Source: Gammaproteobacteria bacterium
Lineage (GTDB): Bacteria > Pseudomonadota > Gammaproteobacteria > Burkholderiales > Nitrosomonadaceae
Length of the DNA: 64,000 bases
NCBI GenBank assembly: GCA_015709615.1
Contig: CP054179.1
Coordinates: 1,550,001-1,614,000 of the forward strand
Direction of reading: 5' to 3'
Part shown: positions 1 through 8,431 of the stretch, in pieces
How positions within the stretch are numbered: the first letter of the stretch is position 1
Layout: every line of letters begins with the position of its first letter
Translations under genes and position numbers: made by a program
Notes under the pieces: model-generated
Told to the model about the DNA's origin: nothing
Databases searched by the model: none
What the model saw: the letters and a program-made list of their open reading frames with translations, nothing else

Positions 1-388
1 CATGCGTCACCGGTTTACCGGTCATTTCTTCCAGGCAGATCGCTTGCGCCGCCAGTTGGATATCGTCATGCGCTTTTGCGCGTTTTTTACCATGCTTGTA
101 TTCCACCGGATAAATCCGCCCATCCGGATAAAACTCGACTACATCGCATTTACCGATCAAACCCAGGCGCTCCGACCAAACCGGTAGAGCTTTCTCGCTG
201 CGCACGCCTTCAAATGACTCAAAACCCGGCTCATCGACACGTTGATGCACGGTGTTGCCGCGCATGGTGTGAACGTTTTCGTCAAATGCCTGCTCGACAT
301 GAATCAACGCGCATTGGCGCGGGCAATAGCTGTAGTGCTGTAATGCGGAGAGCATGATGGGGTCGTCGTTATCCAAGCGTTTATTCAT
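1..388 (-). CDS. cas4: Cas4, type I-C (partial, runs off left edge)
   Basis: Cas4 is a RecB-like, iron-sulphur nuclease that works with Cas1-Cas2 to trim prespacers and select PAM orientation during CRISPR adaptation. The reverse strand reads without interruption from an ATG at 388 for 129 codons to the window edge. Visible Cas4 marks are the N-terminal LQHYSYCPRQCALIH block with its first cluster cysteine, the nuclease segment YPVEYKHG (catalytic E and K), and the QLAAQAICLEEM helix. The C-terminal cysteine cluster is outside the window. The ATG overlaps the last 8 bases of the HEPN gene (ATGAATAA), so translation is probably coupled. cas1 and cas2 would be expected further left. Confidence 0.9.
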   Translation of the reverse strand, partial: MNKRLDNDDPIMLSALQHYSYCPRQCALIHVEQAFDENVHTMRGNTVHQRVDEPGFESFEGVRSEKALPVWSERLGLIGKCDVVEFYPDGRIYPVEYKHGKKRAKAHDDIQLAAQAICLEEMTGKPVTH

Positions 389-776
389 GTGCGACGATGG
401 CGTGTTCAACGTGAGTCAGCAACGTATGTACATTAAGGATTTCAACCTTGCGATCAATCGGTTCGTCGAGTTCGGTAATGCCTTCTTCGTAGCGCGCTTG
501 AACGGCAAATATTGTGTATTGAACCAATGGCCAATATGCGTTTACCTCAATGCCTTGCAATTCCAGCAAAGCCAGCAATCTCGCCAATTCATGCGTCATG
601 GGATAAGTGTCGGTATGAATGCATAGCCATGCTTTCAATGCTTTCTCCACCGCTTGCTGGATATGAAATCCGAAAATCTCATCTGCAAAAAGCGGATTGT
701 CTTGCATGCCAATCAGTGCGTTGAAGTCTTTATGCGCCATGCGCAACATCGCGCGCGCCCGATCAAGGTCGGCCAT
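381..776 (-). CDS. HEPN-domain protein, probable toxin partner of MNT protein
   Basis: HEPN proteins paired with minimal nucleotidyltransferases usually act as RNase-type toxins silenced by their partner. The protein (about 131 aa from the ATG at 776) has the family pattern of this small all-helical fold: an N-terminal helix, then FHIQQAVEKALKAWL around residues 35-50 and a following THELARLLALL helix. I chose ATG 776 (MADLDRAR) because it overlaps the MNT stop by 14 bases and has a GGGAAAG ribosome site; an in-frame start at 809 is possible. I do not see a clear C-terminal R-x4-6-H catalytic motif, so RNase activity is uncertain. It sits inside the cas operon directly before cas4, with which it overlaps. 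Confidence 0.8.
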   Translation of the reverse strand: MADLDRARAMLRMAHKDFNALIGMQDNPLFADEIFGFHIQQAVEKALKAWLCIHTDTYPMTHELARLLALLELQGIEVNAYWPLVQYTIFAVQARYEEGITELDEPIDRKVEILNVHTLLTHVEHAIVAHE

Positions 777-1113
777 GCAGCACTTTCCCTTCGCGAATCG
801 CCCGGCCAATCACATGATTCGTTGAATTCTTCCACTGCTCGAATTCATCCCGGCTGTAGAGCAAAATATCCTTGGAAATATTCAATCCCTTCAAAGCGAT
901 ATACAAACGCGCCGCTTCTTTCCTGCGGCTGCGCTGCGGTGAGAACGGTTCGGTTTCTACAATTAGCAAGTCGACATCGGAATCCGTCCGTGCATCACCC
1001 CTTGCCCGCGAACCAAACAGAATAATGGTTTCCGGAGAAACCTCGCGAACGATGGTATCAACCATCTGCTGCAATAGAATTTTCTCGTCAGTGGTGTCGA
1101 TTGGAGAGGTCAT
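763..1113 (-). CDS. MNT-type minimal nucleotidyltransferase (antitoxin-like)
   Basis: A 116-residue DNA-polymerase-beta-like nucleotidyltransferase. The signature GSRARGDARTDSDVDLL (residues about 34-50) contains the GS and D-x-D metal-binding residues needed for nucleotide transfer. In known MNT-HEPN pairs (MntA-HepT) this protein AMPylates or otherwise neutralises the HEPN toxin. The HEPN gene follows with a 14-base overlap, the normal arrangement for the pair. The ATG at 1113 lies 27 bases from the end of an IS1595 element. Before that insertion it lay about 20 bases after the hicB-like stop codon, so it was part of the same cas transcript. Confidence 0.88.
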   Translation of the reverse strand: MTSPIDTTDEKILLQQMVDTIVREVSPETIILFGSRARGDARTDSDVDLLIVETEPFSPQRSRRKEAARLYIALKGLNISKDILLYSRDEFEQWKNSTNHVIGRAIREGKVLHGRP

Positions 1114-1139
1114 TTTGATGTTCTTTTGTTATTTAACAA

Positions 1140-1877
1140 GGGTCTTAGGAAGTTAAAGCGGGTTTAAACGTAACAATTTAAGAATTTCATGATAGAGATT
1201 ATCACGGCGATGATTAAAACGAAATTCGGTTTCTTTCAAGTGCAGGTAGAAAGTATGTTCGGGCACACCATTGAACTTGGCCAAACGTCTTTTAGCAAAA
1301 CTCCAGAAAGACTCGATACCATTAATATGCCGCTCGCCACTGGCAAACTCATTGTCACCATGGTGAACCCTGAAGTGCTTATCAAAGCCGATATCGACCA
1401 ATCCGTCATAACCACGCCATCCATCGGAATGGATTACGGTATCGGGCGCTACATGCCCACGGATAATGGCTTGCAATGTCGCTTTAGAGCAATCTGGAAC
1501 AATCTCTGTATAAACTTTTCCTTGGCGTTTAAGCACACCAAAGACTATTGTTTTGCCATAAGCGCCCCGCCCCCTTTTACCCCTGACTCGCTGGGCACCA
1601 AAGTAAGACTCATCAACTTCTACAGAACCTTGCAGAGGGGATTCAAGTTCGCAATTCTGGGCAATTCGCTGTCGTATTTTAAGATAAATGGTATTGACGG
1701 ATCGGATAGAAATGCCGGTCAATTGGGCTGTGTCAGTAGCAGTAAAATCCATCGAAAAACATCGAATAAGTTGCCTGAATTTTGCTTCTCTGATTCGAGA
1801 ACGAAAATAGTATCTGTTTTTAGCATTCATCTCAGAAAGTTAGCACACTTTAGTAAGTGCTTAACTTCCTAAGACCC
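1140..1877 (-). mobile_element. IS1595-family insertion sequence (738 bp)
   Basis: Perfect 17-bp terminal inverted repeats (GGGTCTTAGGAAGTTAA) occupy 1140-1156 and, inverted, 1861-1877. They bracket a single transposase gene. The flanks carry an apparent 7-bp target duplication TTAACAA (1133-1139 and 1878-1884); IS1595 elements usually make 8 bp, so one base may have changed. The element entered the last codon of the hicB-like gene and separates it from the MNT gene, in the same orientation as the cas operon. The complete ends and open transposase suggest a recent insertion. Confidence 0.93.
1153..1830 (-). CDS. IS1595-family (ISXO2-like) transposase
   Basis: A 225-residue DDE-type transposase of the ISXO2-like domain. 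Visible catalytic-core blocks are VEVDESYFG (first D, about residue 75), VIHSDGWRGYDGL (second D, about 135) and HINGIESFWSFAKRRL (third block, about 170). The N-terminal part (FSMDFTATDTAQLTGISIRSVN) resembles a helix-turn-helix. The stop codon lies inside the left inverted repeat, as is common in compact IS elements. The gene is uninterrupted and is likely functional. Confidence 0.92.
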   Translation of the reverse strand: MNAKNRYYFRSRIREAKFRQLIRCFSMDFTATDTAQLTGISIRSVNTIYLKIRQRIAQNCELESPLQGSVEVDESYFGAQRVRGKRGRGAYGKTIVFGVLKRQGKVYTEIVPDCSKATLQAIIRGHVAPDTVIHSDGWRGYDGLVDIGFDKHFRVHHGDNEFASGERHINGIESFWSFAKRRLAKFNGVPEHTFYLHLKETEFRFNHRRDNLYHEILKLLRLNPL

Positions 1878-2089
1878 TTAACAATTACTTCCTGACCGTG
1901 CTTAAGTAGCCGTATTTTCTCTGGTGACAATCCCGCATCGAAATGACAGTACACCGCATCACGCACTTGACGATGCAAACTGGCAAGATCATCCGCTTCG
2001 GTAAAAATGGATTCTCCCAATGCACGCGCGGTGTAACCGCCCTCCGGCGCTTCTTCGACCAGGAAAATGATCTCATTGGAATTATTCAT
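1850..2089 (-). CDS. HicB-like antitoxin-family protein, C-terminus altered by IS1595
   Basis: A small protein of the HicB-like antitoxin family, often mis-annotated as 2-oxoisovalerate dehydrogenase. It has the IFLVEEAPEGGYTARALG beta-hairpin and the EADDLASLHRQVRDAVYCHF helix. No HicA-like RNA-binding toxin is adjacent. The last eight residues come from the IS1595 end. Removing the IS and one target copy restores a natural end (HGQEVIVK then TAA), giving 71 instead of 79 residues, so the insertion probably left the fold intact. It lies 57 bases after cas7 in the cas direction. Its role in the operon is unknown; a DNA-binding or partner-less antitoxin role is only inference. Confidence 0.72.
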   Translation of the reverse strand: MNNSNEIIFLVEEAPEGGYTARALGESIFTEADDLASLHRQVRDAVYCHFDAGLSPEKIRLLKHGQEVIVKGLRKLSTY

Positions 2090-2146
2090 CGTTATGCTTT
2101 TCTTTCAAGGATTACGCCGTTCTTGAGGTTGAGATTGCATTCGTAA

Positions 2147-2997
2147 TCAAAAACCCTCGATAATTTCAGGCTTAAGTCCATCTAATTCTTCAAGCTTAAA
2201 ACTTCCATCGGACTGAATCGATTCTCGAAGTGTTCGGTGTACCTTGGCCGAAGAGTATTGTCCGGACTTGCAATTGTGCCTCCACCAAATCACTTTCAGA
2301 ATTTCCATGCTTCCCGCTGGCCTTGCAGACGACTCGTCGTTCTCAAATAACTTTGGAAGCAACTGCTTAATAATTTCCGCATCAGCATCACTGAACCCCG
2401 TTCGTTCAGCCAATTGCGGATTCATACTGCCATAGAAAACATAAACTCCACTGTCAACTCGATGTTTCATCCCCATTGTGTCAGAGCCACGTTTGCTGCC
2501 ATCTCCTTCACCGCTAACGCTTTTGGTAATCTGTGTGCTGCTTACATCTACTGGTTCCACACTAAATGCAGATTGAACAGTGACGGGACCACGAATGCCA
2601 ATGGATACACCGCTGTCACCTTCATTGTCAGTTTCTTTTTTGTTTTTTTGTCAGATTTGAACGCAAAAAGCTGACCAAATGCACGAACGTCAAACCATTG
2701 TTCGCAGGCTAATTTTACTGTTTCGCTTGAGCCAAGCTTTTTCCCAAGCGCGGCATCCGCTCTTGCTTTTAGGCTTTTGAAATCATCTATTTTTTGATCA
2801 TCGGACTGTACAAAAATACTTTGGCCACTTTCCAGTAATCGATTTCTGAGCTTACGTTTAATGCAGACATCGGTAATTTCTCCATGTCCGTCATAGTCCG
2901 CACGTGGACGATTTCCGTTAAGCGGATCACCATTAGGATTGGCATGTGTAACTCGCAGGACAACAGCAAAGTCAATTTTGTTTTGCAATGTACTCAT
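2147..2997 (-). CDS. cas7: Cas7 (Csd2), type I-C Cascade backbone, with -1 frame break
   Basis: Cas7 lines the crRNA in the type I-C Cascade complex. The ATG at 2997 follows cas8c by 10 bases and has a GAGG ribosome site. The first 121 codons (FAVVLRVTHANPNGDPL, DVRAFGQLFAFK) are in one frame and the rest (VSIGIRGPVTVQSAF, SSTQITKSVSGEGDG, MGMKHRVDSGVYVFYGS) in the -1 frame, ending at 2147. The joined product is 283 residues, the normal Csd2 length. The junction lies exactly at A-AAA-AAG (2641-2635), phased as a bacterial -1 slippery heptamer. Unshifted translation gives about 149 residues. It may be a programmed frameshift, a homopolymer mutation or a sequencing error; the sequence alone cannot decide. 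Confidence 0.88.
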
Positions 2998-3007
2998 GAT
3001 ATTTTCC

Positions 3008-4939
3008 TCAATTGGTTTCAACAATGGCTGCTTCTGTATTCTCGGTTTGCTCAGTTTCATGCTTGGTTCGGAGTGTTTGTCGCTGGCAGTGATAACCTAA
3101 TAAAAACTCCCCAGATAACTTTTTATCTTCCATAAAATCATCTGTCTGAAATAAATTTATAACCTCATCAAGCTGATTTTCCATTGAAGCGAGAAATGCC
3201 GGACGCTTAGCCCGTAAGCGAGTTTTGTATGGGTTTAATGAAAGCTCTATAGTTTTCCATGTTGAAAACGGGTGATCTGCAAAACGCTGCATCAGCTTTG
3301 CAGCACTGGTGTCACGTTTCTCTCCGCTAACGTACAACGCGCGATCTTCGATATTTTCCGCGATTGCCAAAAGTCGGCCGTATAAGTAATCGCGACTGAT
3401 TCGATTCGATTCTAATGCCATTTGATAACCCCTCTCTTTGTGATAACCACTAAATAAAGCACAAGCAATGCCGAGACATTTCTCCCATTCCCAGTACTCA
3501 AGTCCAACTCGATTACACACCCGGCGAACTGTCGATTCCACAAGATCACAAGGAATCTGTTGGCCATCAATGATGCAAGGCAGCAAACGTTCTATTGTTG
3601 CTTTACGTAGCTTTTCATCCAGTCGACGACCAAACGCTGCTTCCGCAATATCCTTGGGAGCTGGTGCACCAACAAACTTCATATCCTTACTATAATTCTG
3701 ATGCCAAGCATATTCTTTATGCCATGCCTCAATTCGATCAAGGAATTCAGAACCATCAAGTTCTCGGTAATAGGTAATCGCCATACGTCCAGGTGTAGCT
3801 GAATCCAATCCCATGACCACAATTTCGTTGGCGGAACCCAACTCGACCCTATATCCGGCAAGTTTCTTTGCTAGACGCTGACCAAAAGCCTGTCCTGTAC
3901 TATAGGAACTCACATGATCCTGCTTGACCTCTGTCTCCTCGGATACGAATCCAAACAAATCAAAAGAATTTGCAAATGGATCCGGCACCCTTTTTCCAGA
4001 CACCGCCCACGCAACAATTGCCTGATCGCCACTTCGATAGGCCTGTCGCGCAATTAGCCAACGTAGTGCGTTGTGCGCCTTCTGTGTAACCTCGAAACCC
4101 ACACCACAAGCTTGGTCAGCATTAATAAATCTCCCGCGAAATGTAAAACCGCTGGTGTCATTGGATGAAATAAATTTTGCTTTATCCGCACCATGCCTAA
4201 GTTTTGCAGGATGTTGCTCTGCCAAATTCAGAATTTCACCTGTGACCAAGCACAACCCCCGATTGTCTTTTTGACTACTGTAGAAACCTATCCAAGCATT
4301 CATTAAATCCTGATCTTTCCATGTCTCTGGCAGGGGGTCTCCTGGGATTTCAACACGCCAACGTATGACTGCGCCATCGGGGGAGTTACTGTTAGGCATA
4401 ATGCTGAAAATCGCAGGCGCTTCTTTTTTGTCTCCCTCCCATCTCGCCAACAACTGATTTTTTTCATCAATGGGTAAAATTCTTTCTCGCACAAGATCGC
4501 TAACCAAATGTGATTTTTGTAGATAAGTTTGAATCGCAATTATTTTGGGATGTGTAAAAGAGGAATTTGCCCAATCAGATAAGAGAGATAAGTAAATCTT
4601 ATGAGGTTCAGTTGGCTCGTTTGCAAATCCCGATGTCACTACACCGCCAAACTTGAGGAAGTCACCTGCAAGATATTGCAACTTGTCACATAGCGGATGA
4701 TTGATGGGTTTATTTCCAGCTCTTCCAGCAGATGCTTCGGTACACGGCACAAGCGTCACACCTTGTCCTTTTGGGATAGCATTGGCACGTAAAAAATTTC
4801 CTTTCTGATCAATGGTTACTTCAATGTGCGCTTGTTGAGAGGTATGACATATTGGCTCCAGCAAAAACTCGGTATTTAAAAATTTATTTTGCCCTGCACA
4901 TTGTTCATACGTTTCATAGAGTTTCTGGATCCAACTCAT
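3008..4939 (-). CDS. cas8c: Cas8c (Csd1), type I-C Cascade large subunit
   Basis: Cas8c recognises the PAM and the non-target strand, and in type I-C the gene also supplies the small Cas11-like subunit by internal translation. The 643-residue protein matches Csd1 in position, length and blocks such as CHTSQQAHIEVTIDQKGNF, IGFYSSQKDNRGLCLVTGE and GLDSATPGRMAITYYREL. The start overlaps the cas5c stop by 4 bases (ATGA). No frame breaks are seen. I could not pick out a confident internal Cas11 start, although the C-terminal third is the expected location. Confidence 0.95.
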   Translation of the reverse strand: MSWIQKLYETYEQCAGQNKFLNTEFLLEPICHTSQQAHIEVTIDQKGNFLRANAIPKGQGVTLVPCTEASAGRAGNKPINHPLCDKLQYLAGDFLKFGGVVTSGFANEPTEPHKIYLSLLSDWANSSFTHPKIIAIQTYLQKSHLVSDLVRERILPIDEKNQLLARWEGDKKEAPAIFSIMPNSNSPDGAVIRWRVEIPGDPLPETWKDQDLMNAWIGFYSSQKDNRGLCLVTGEILNLAEQHPAKLRHGADKAKFISSNDTSGFTFRGRFINADQACGVGFEVTQKAHNALRWLIARQAYRSGDQAIVAWAVSGKRVPDPFANSFDLFGFVSEETEVKQDHVSSYSTGQAFGQRLAKKLAGYRVELGSANEIVVMGLDSATPGRMAITYYRELDGSEFLDRIEAWHKEYAWHQNYSKDMKFVGAPAPKDIAEAAFGRRLDEKLRKATIERLLPCIIDGQQIPCDLVESTVRRVCNRVGLEYWEWEKCLGIACALFSGYHKERGYQMALESNRISRDYLYGRLLAIAENIEDRALYVSGEKRDTSAAKLMQRFADHPFSTWKTIELSLNPYKTRLRAKRPAFLASMENQLDEVINLFQTDDFMEDKKLSGEFLLGYHCQRQTLRTKHETEQTENTEAAIVETN

Positions 4940-5667
4940 GTCAGATTCTCCAATGACAGTGGTTCTTCTTTTTCTACATTGAGAAGATTCTGTTCGCGCT
5001 CAAATTTCTTGATAGCCATTTCTTTGACGAACTTGCGATCTTTACAATCTTCTGGGCGAACAAATCGAATTACGCCATTCACCATGGTGGGTTGCCAAAA
5101 ACGAGTATAGAGATTGTTATCACCAGTTTCGTCCGGGTAATCAAATCCGTGAAACATGAGACCATAGGTGAGTTCGCCATCAGTGTCATAAGCTCCTTCA
5201 CCCGAACCAAATTCGCAAAACTCAACATAGCCTTGGCAATCACGGGTGCCAAGAAAAATGTCTTGGCGGCCGCCGCGTTCCAGCATTCGCTTGGCGACGA
5301 TGTGATGCTTGGCTTCGTTACGGTCTTCCGCTAATTCGGATCGGTTTGTATTCCATTCAAAGTGGGCTCTCACCTGATATTCAACATCCGATAGAAAGGT
5401 ATAAATCGCTAAGGTGTTGCCACCACCGTATTCCAGCGGCTTGGTTCCTTTTGTCTGAGTACGAATGCGCTTCATCACTCGCACTTCATCAATAACCCAA
5501 ATAAGTGTGGGCTTCCAATAGATGGACTTGGTAATGCCCTTGAGTGCTTCGTAAGTTGGAATATGATAAGAACACTTCTCACCGCCGATTTTCGTCAGAG
5601 GATCTGTAAACAGCGCAAATCGCCCCCATACTTTAAATTCAATGCTGCTTCTTCTGAAATCAGGCAC
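4936..5667 (-). CDS. cas5c: Cas5c (Cas5d), crRNA-processing endoribonuclease
   Basis: In type I-C systems Cas5c cuts the pre-crRNA in place of Cas6 and then caps the Cascade backbone. The 243-residue protein has the N-terminal RAMP strand FKVWGRFALFTDP, the tyrosine-bearing PTYEALKGITKSIYWKP segment, and NEAKHHIVAKRML with the conserved K-H pair that is catalytic in characterised Cas5c proteins. The start is GTG at 5667, overlapping the cas3 stop by 8 bases. The 3' end overlaps the cas8c start by 4 bases. The protein looks complete and active. Confidence 0.95.
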   Translation of the reverse strand: MPDFRRSSIEFKVWGRFALFTDPLTKIGGEKCSYHIPTYEALKGITKSIYWKPTLIWVIDEVRVMKRIRTQTKGTKPLEYGGGNTLAIYTFLSDVEYQVRAHFEWNTNRSELAEDRNEAKHHIVAKRMLERGGRQDIFLGTRDCQGYVEFCEFGSGEGAYDTDGELTYGLMFHGFDYPDETGDNNLYTRFWQPTMVNGVIRFVRPEDCKDRKFVKEMAIKKFEREQNLLNVEKEEPLSLENLT

Positions 5668-8107
5668 AATAAGTCTCCATTTTTCCTTCGGGTGTTAAGC
5701 TCAATCCGAAATCCTCATTGTAGTAACGCGCATCTGCAAGATAGAGAATATCCACTCCATCTTGTATTTCATGCAAGGCTTTTTCTTTTTGAAGTTTTTC
5801 CAATTGGTGTGGAAACACGTTGACGGTATATTGCTGCGCCCATCGCAAGAGTTCGAATTGTTTTTCAACCTCAAATGCTCCGCAAAGCTCACCTATCAAT
5901 TTTTTACCTTCGTCACCGTAAGGCACGATAATACCCCGTGTGGGAGCATCAATCACCTTGAATGCCTTAGCAGCGGTCATAAAAGATTGCCGTAAATAAA
6001 TGTTCGGTGCAGAATTGTATTCCCGAGCATAATCCGCAACGGCTTGCTGGTTGATCGAAAGCATGTTTAACAGACTGTCATCGCGCCCGGTTATCTCCTT
6101 TGAAACCGGGTAGCCCATTTCATCCTTGCGCGCAAAGAAGTAATACTCGAAATATCGTTTCATGGCTTGTGGCGCGATCATGCCGCCATCGAAATTTTCG
6201 GCACCAGATTTCAGATCATCCAACAAGCGCTCCGTTACCTCTTTGCCTACCCGAATATCCATGAGCATATCCAGATTTTCGTCGGCTGGATTAACGACAT
6301 GGACACGTCCCACCTCGCGGCGCTTGTTGCGGTTGCAACGGCCCGCCGCTTGTGCAATGGAATCCAGCCCTGCCGTGTAGCGGATAACTGCGCCGAAATC
6401 CACATCCACCCCAGCCTCAATCAATTGTGTACTCACACAAAGCACGGGGGATTTCTCCTCCAGTAAACTCCGAATCTCAGCCAAAATCTTTTTGCGGTGC
6501 GCTGGGCACATATTGGTGCTGAGATGGAACACGCGCATTCCTTGGGTTTGTCTGAGTAACGAGAACAATGCTTGCGCTGATTTCTTGGTATTCACAATTG
6601 CCAGACAGCTACCACTTTCGCTTACTTCGCGTAATGCCAATTCGGCGACCTCTTCAACTTTCCAACCGCCTGGCTTGCGTTGATTGAGCACTTTGACACG
6701 CTCCAAATCATCAAATAATTGCTTCACATCAGGCATGATTTCGCTGTCTTTGGTAAATTTCAAAACTCCCTTTGAGGAATCCACGCTATTCAATAACGGT
6801 TGAGTGGCAGTACATAAAATCACAGTGCTACCGCACTGCTCCACAAGAAAATTGATAGCATTGCAAAACATGTGAACAGTATTAACTGGCAGAGTCTGGA
6901 TTTCGTCAAAAACCAATACGGAGTTTGCCAATTGGTGCATCCGTCTTGCACCACGCGTACCTCCCCCAAAAAGTGTTTCAAGCAATTGCACCATGGTTGT
7001 ATAAATCACTGGAGCATCCCAATTCTCTGCCAGTATTTTTTCGCGAGACCCTTGCTGTTCTGGTGTGAGATTTGAGTGGTGTTCTAACACAATACTGCCT
7101 CTCGATTCGCTTTCTGGCTCAAGAATTTTACGCACCACATCCGCATTCTGGTCAATGATGGAGGTATACGGAATAATGTAAATTATCCGTTCCATCTTGT
7201 GTTGTTGCGTATGATGGAGCGCGAAGCGAAGACTGGCGAGGGTTTTTCCGCCACCTGTTGGAACTGATAGTGTAAAGGTCCCTTTATCTCTTTGAGCTGC
7301 ATCACGGCAATGATCAGCAATATTGCGCCTGATTTTGTCTATAGGTTCAGCATCACTAAATTCGACTAGCTTTTTCTCCAATCTCTCGATCAATTCTGCC
7401 CATTCAATATAATTTCCATGCTGTCGCTGCTTTGCTGCTCGCGGCTTTTCCGCATCCGCTGTATCAATACGATCTGCATCAATCAAGCAACTGAACAGAA
7501 AACGAACCAATAATCCGATTTTGAATCTCGTAATTAACTCGTTATCAGAATCATGTTGAACAATCTGAAGAATTAAGCTCTTAATTCTGTCAATCAACTT
7601 AGGAGAAATGATAAGTTCATGAAATCGTGCAATGATGCTTGCATCCATCTTTGCTTGCACTTCTTCAAAATGCGATCTCTCTTCCAGAGCACCCATTCTT
7701 TTTGTGAACTTATCAATACTCGGCGCTGCTACACCAGGAGAAATACAATCAATCAGGCCTGAGTGATGCGATGCAATACACAACGATAAAAGCTGACCCA
7801 CAATTGGCCCAAATTTACCTTGTCTGGACAACTCATTCCAAATAAGTTGGGCACCTGCGGTGGAATGATCTACCTTGCCTTTTAAGTTCTGTGCATCGAC
7901 ATAATCGTCTTTGTCCTCGTCAATCAAACCGATAGCCGATTGGATATAAGTTTGGAATTGGGCACTGTATTTACCCAAATCATGCAGCAAACCTATCAGT
8001 TCACCTTGCTCATCCAAGCTTAGCTTAGCAGCAAAGCCTTTTGCTTTATCAGCTACACCTAATAGGTGCTGTTCCAGTGTATGATTCTTATGCGCTATAT
8101 AAACCAT
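5660..8107 (-). CDS. cas3: Cas3, HD nuclease-helicase (type I-C)
   Basis: Cas3 is recruited by Cascade to nick, unwind and degrade target DNA. The 815-residue protein has an N-terminal HD nuclease (LLHDLGK at residues 40-46, DHSTAG, ASHHSGLID) and an SF2 helicase (VPTGGGKT near 285, VFDEIQTLP near 400, CTATQPLL, STQLIEAGVDVDF, AAGRCNRN). All catalytic blocks are present. The ATG at 8107 lies within the first copy of the 41-bp direct repeat, and its ribosome site (GGAGGTGAG) is made of sequence identical to the HIRAN gene 3' end. The gene is the first of the leftward cas operon. Any promoter must lie within or beyond the repeat, where vapBC is divergent. Confidence 0.96.
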   Translation of the reverse strand: MVYIAHKNHTLEQHLLGVADKAKGFAAKLSLDEQGELIGLLHDLGKYSAQFQTYIQSAIGLIDEDKDDYVDAQNLKGKVDHSTAGAQLIWNELSRQGKFGPIVGQLLSLCIASHHSGLIDCISPGVAAPSIDKFTKRMGALEERSHFEEVQAKMDASIIARFHELIISPKLIDRIKSLILQIVQHDSDNELITRFKIGLLVRFLFSCLIDADRIDTADAEKPRAAKQRQHGNYIEWAELIERLEKKLVEFSDAEPIDKIRRNIADHCRDAAQRDKGTFTLSVPTGGGKTLASLRFALHHTQQHKMERIIYIIPYTSIIDQNADVVRKILEPESESRGSIVLEHHSNLTPEQQGSREKILAENWDAPVIYTTMVQLLETLFGGGTRGARRMHQLANSVLVFDEIQTLPVNTVHMFCNAINFLVEQCGSTVILCTATQPLLNSVDSSKGVLKFTKDSEIMPDVKQLFDDLERVKVLNQRKPGGWKVEEVAELALREVSESGSCLAIVNTKKSAQALFSLLRQTQGMRVFHLSTNMCPAHRKKILAEIRSLLEEKSPVLCVSTQLIEAGVDVDFGAVIRYTAGLDSIAQAAGRCNRNKRREVGRVHVVNPADENLDMLMDIRVGKEVTERLLDDLKSGAENFDGGMIAPQAMKRYFEYYFFARKDEMGYPVSKEITGRDDSLLNMLSINQQAVADYAREYNSAPNIYLRQSFMTAAKAFKVIDAPTRGIIVPYGDEGKKLIGELCGAFEVEKQFELLRWAQQYTVNVFPHQLEKLQKEKALHEIQDGVDILYLADARYYNEDFGLSLTPEGKMETYCA

Positions 8108-8144
8108 CTCACCTCCACCTCAATCCGTTCCCACGGATTATTGC
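8104..8144. repeat. 41-bp direct repeat, copy 1 (cas3 start)
   Basis: This 41-bp segment is identical to 8831-8871. It contains the start codon and ribosome site of cas3 on the reverse strand and is a copy of the last coding bases of the HIRAN gene (the NNPWERIEVEVRW end). The two copies, 727 bp apart, bracket vapBC. Confidence 0.97.
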
Positions 8145-8167
8145 CTATTTCATACATCGCAAGAAAC

Positions 8168-8195
8168 TTGTCAAGCATTGGGATTGCCATATAAT
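8168..8195 (+). promoter_or_regulatory. Sigma-70-type promoter for vapBC
   Basis: TTGTCA (8168-8173) and TATAAT (8190-8195) are separated by 16 bases and lie about 32 bases before the vapB ATG. This is a near-consensus housekeeping promoter. It sits just inside the first 41-bp repeat and so travels with the vapBC cassette. Confidence 0.7.
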
Positions 8196-8227
8196 GATGC
8201 TTAATCTGATGCGTGAGAGAACTAAAC

Positions 8228-8431
8228 ATGAGAACCACACTGAATATTGACGATGATTTATACGCGCAGGCGGTTGAGTTGACCGGAGTGCATGAAAAAA
8301 CCGCGCTGGTGCGTGAAAGTTTGCATGCCTTGATTGAGCGGGAAAGCGCCAAGCGTTTAGCATTATTGGGCGGTTCAGAGCCGGATTTGATGCCGATACC
8401 GCGCAGACAGTCCACCATTGCAAAAAAATGA
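8228..8431 (+). CDS. vapB: VapB-type antitoxin
   Basis: A 67-residue antitoxin of the VapB/type II family. The N-terminal MRTTLNIDDDLYAQAVELTG is the ribbon-helix-helix DNA-binding segment, followed by the EKTALVRESLHALIERE helix and a basic tail that would wrap the toxin. The ATG at 8228 is favoured over an upstream in-frame codon because MRTTLNID is the standard family start. The stop overlaps the vapC start (ATGA). A strong promoter lies just upstream and autorepression by the VapBC complex is expected from the family. Confidence 0.88.
   Translation: MRTTLNIDDDLYAQAVELTGVHEKTALVRESLHALIERESAKRLALLGGSEPDLMPIPRRQSTIAKK

Noticed and set aside
2147..3060. Two separate genes in the cas7 region
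   Set aside because: Both parts together make one collinear Csd2 protein; the second frame has no ribosome site or independent family identity.
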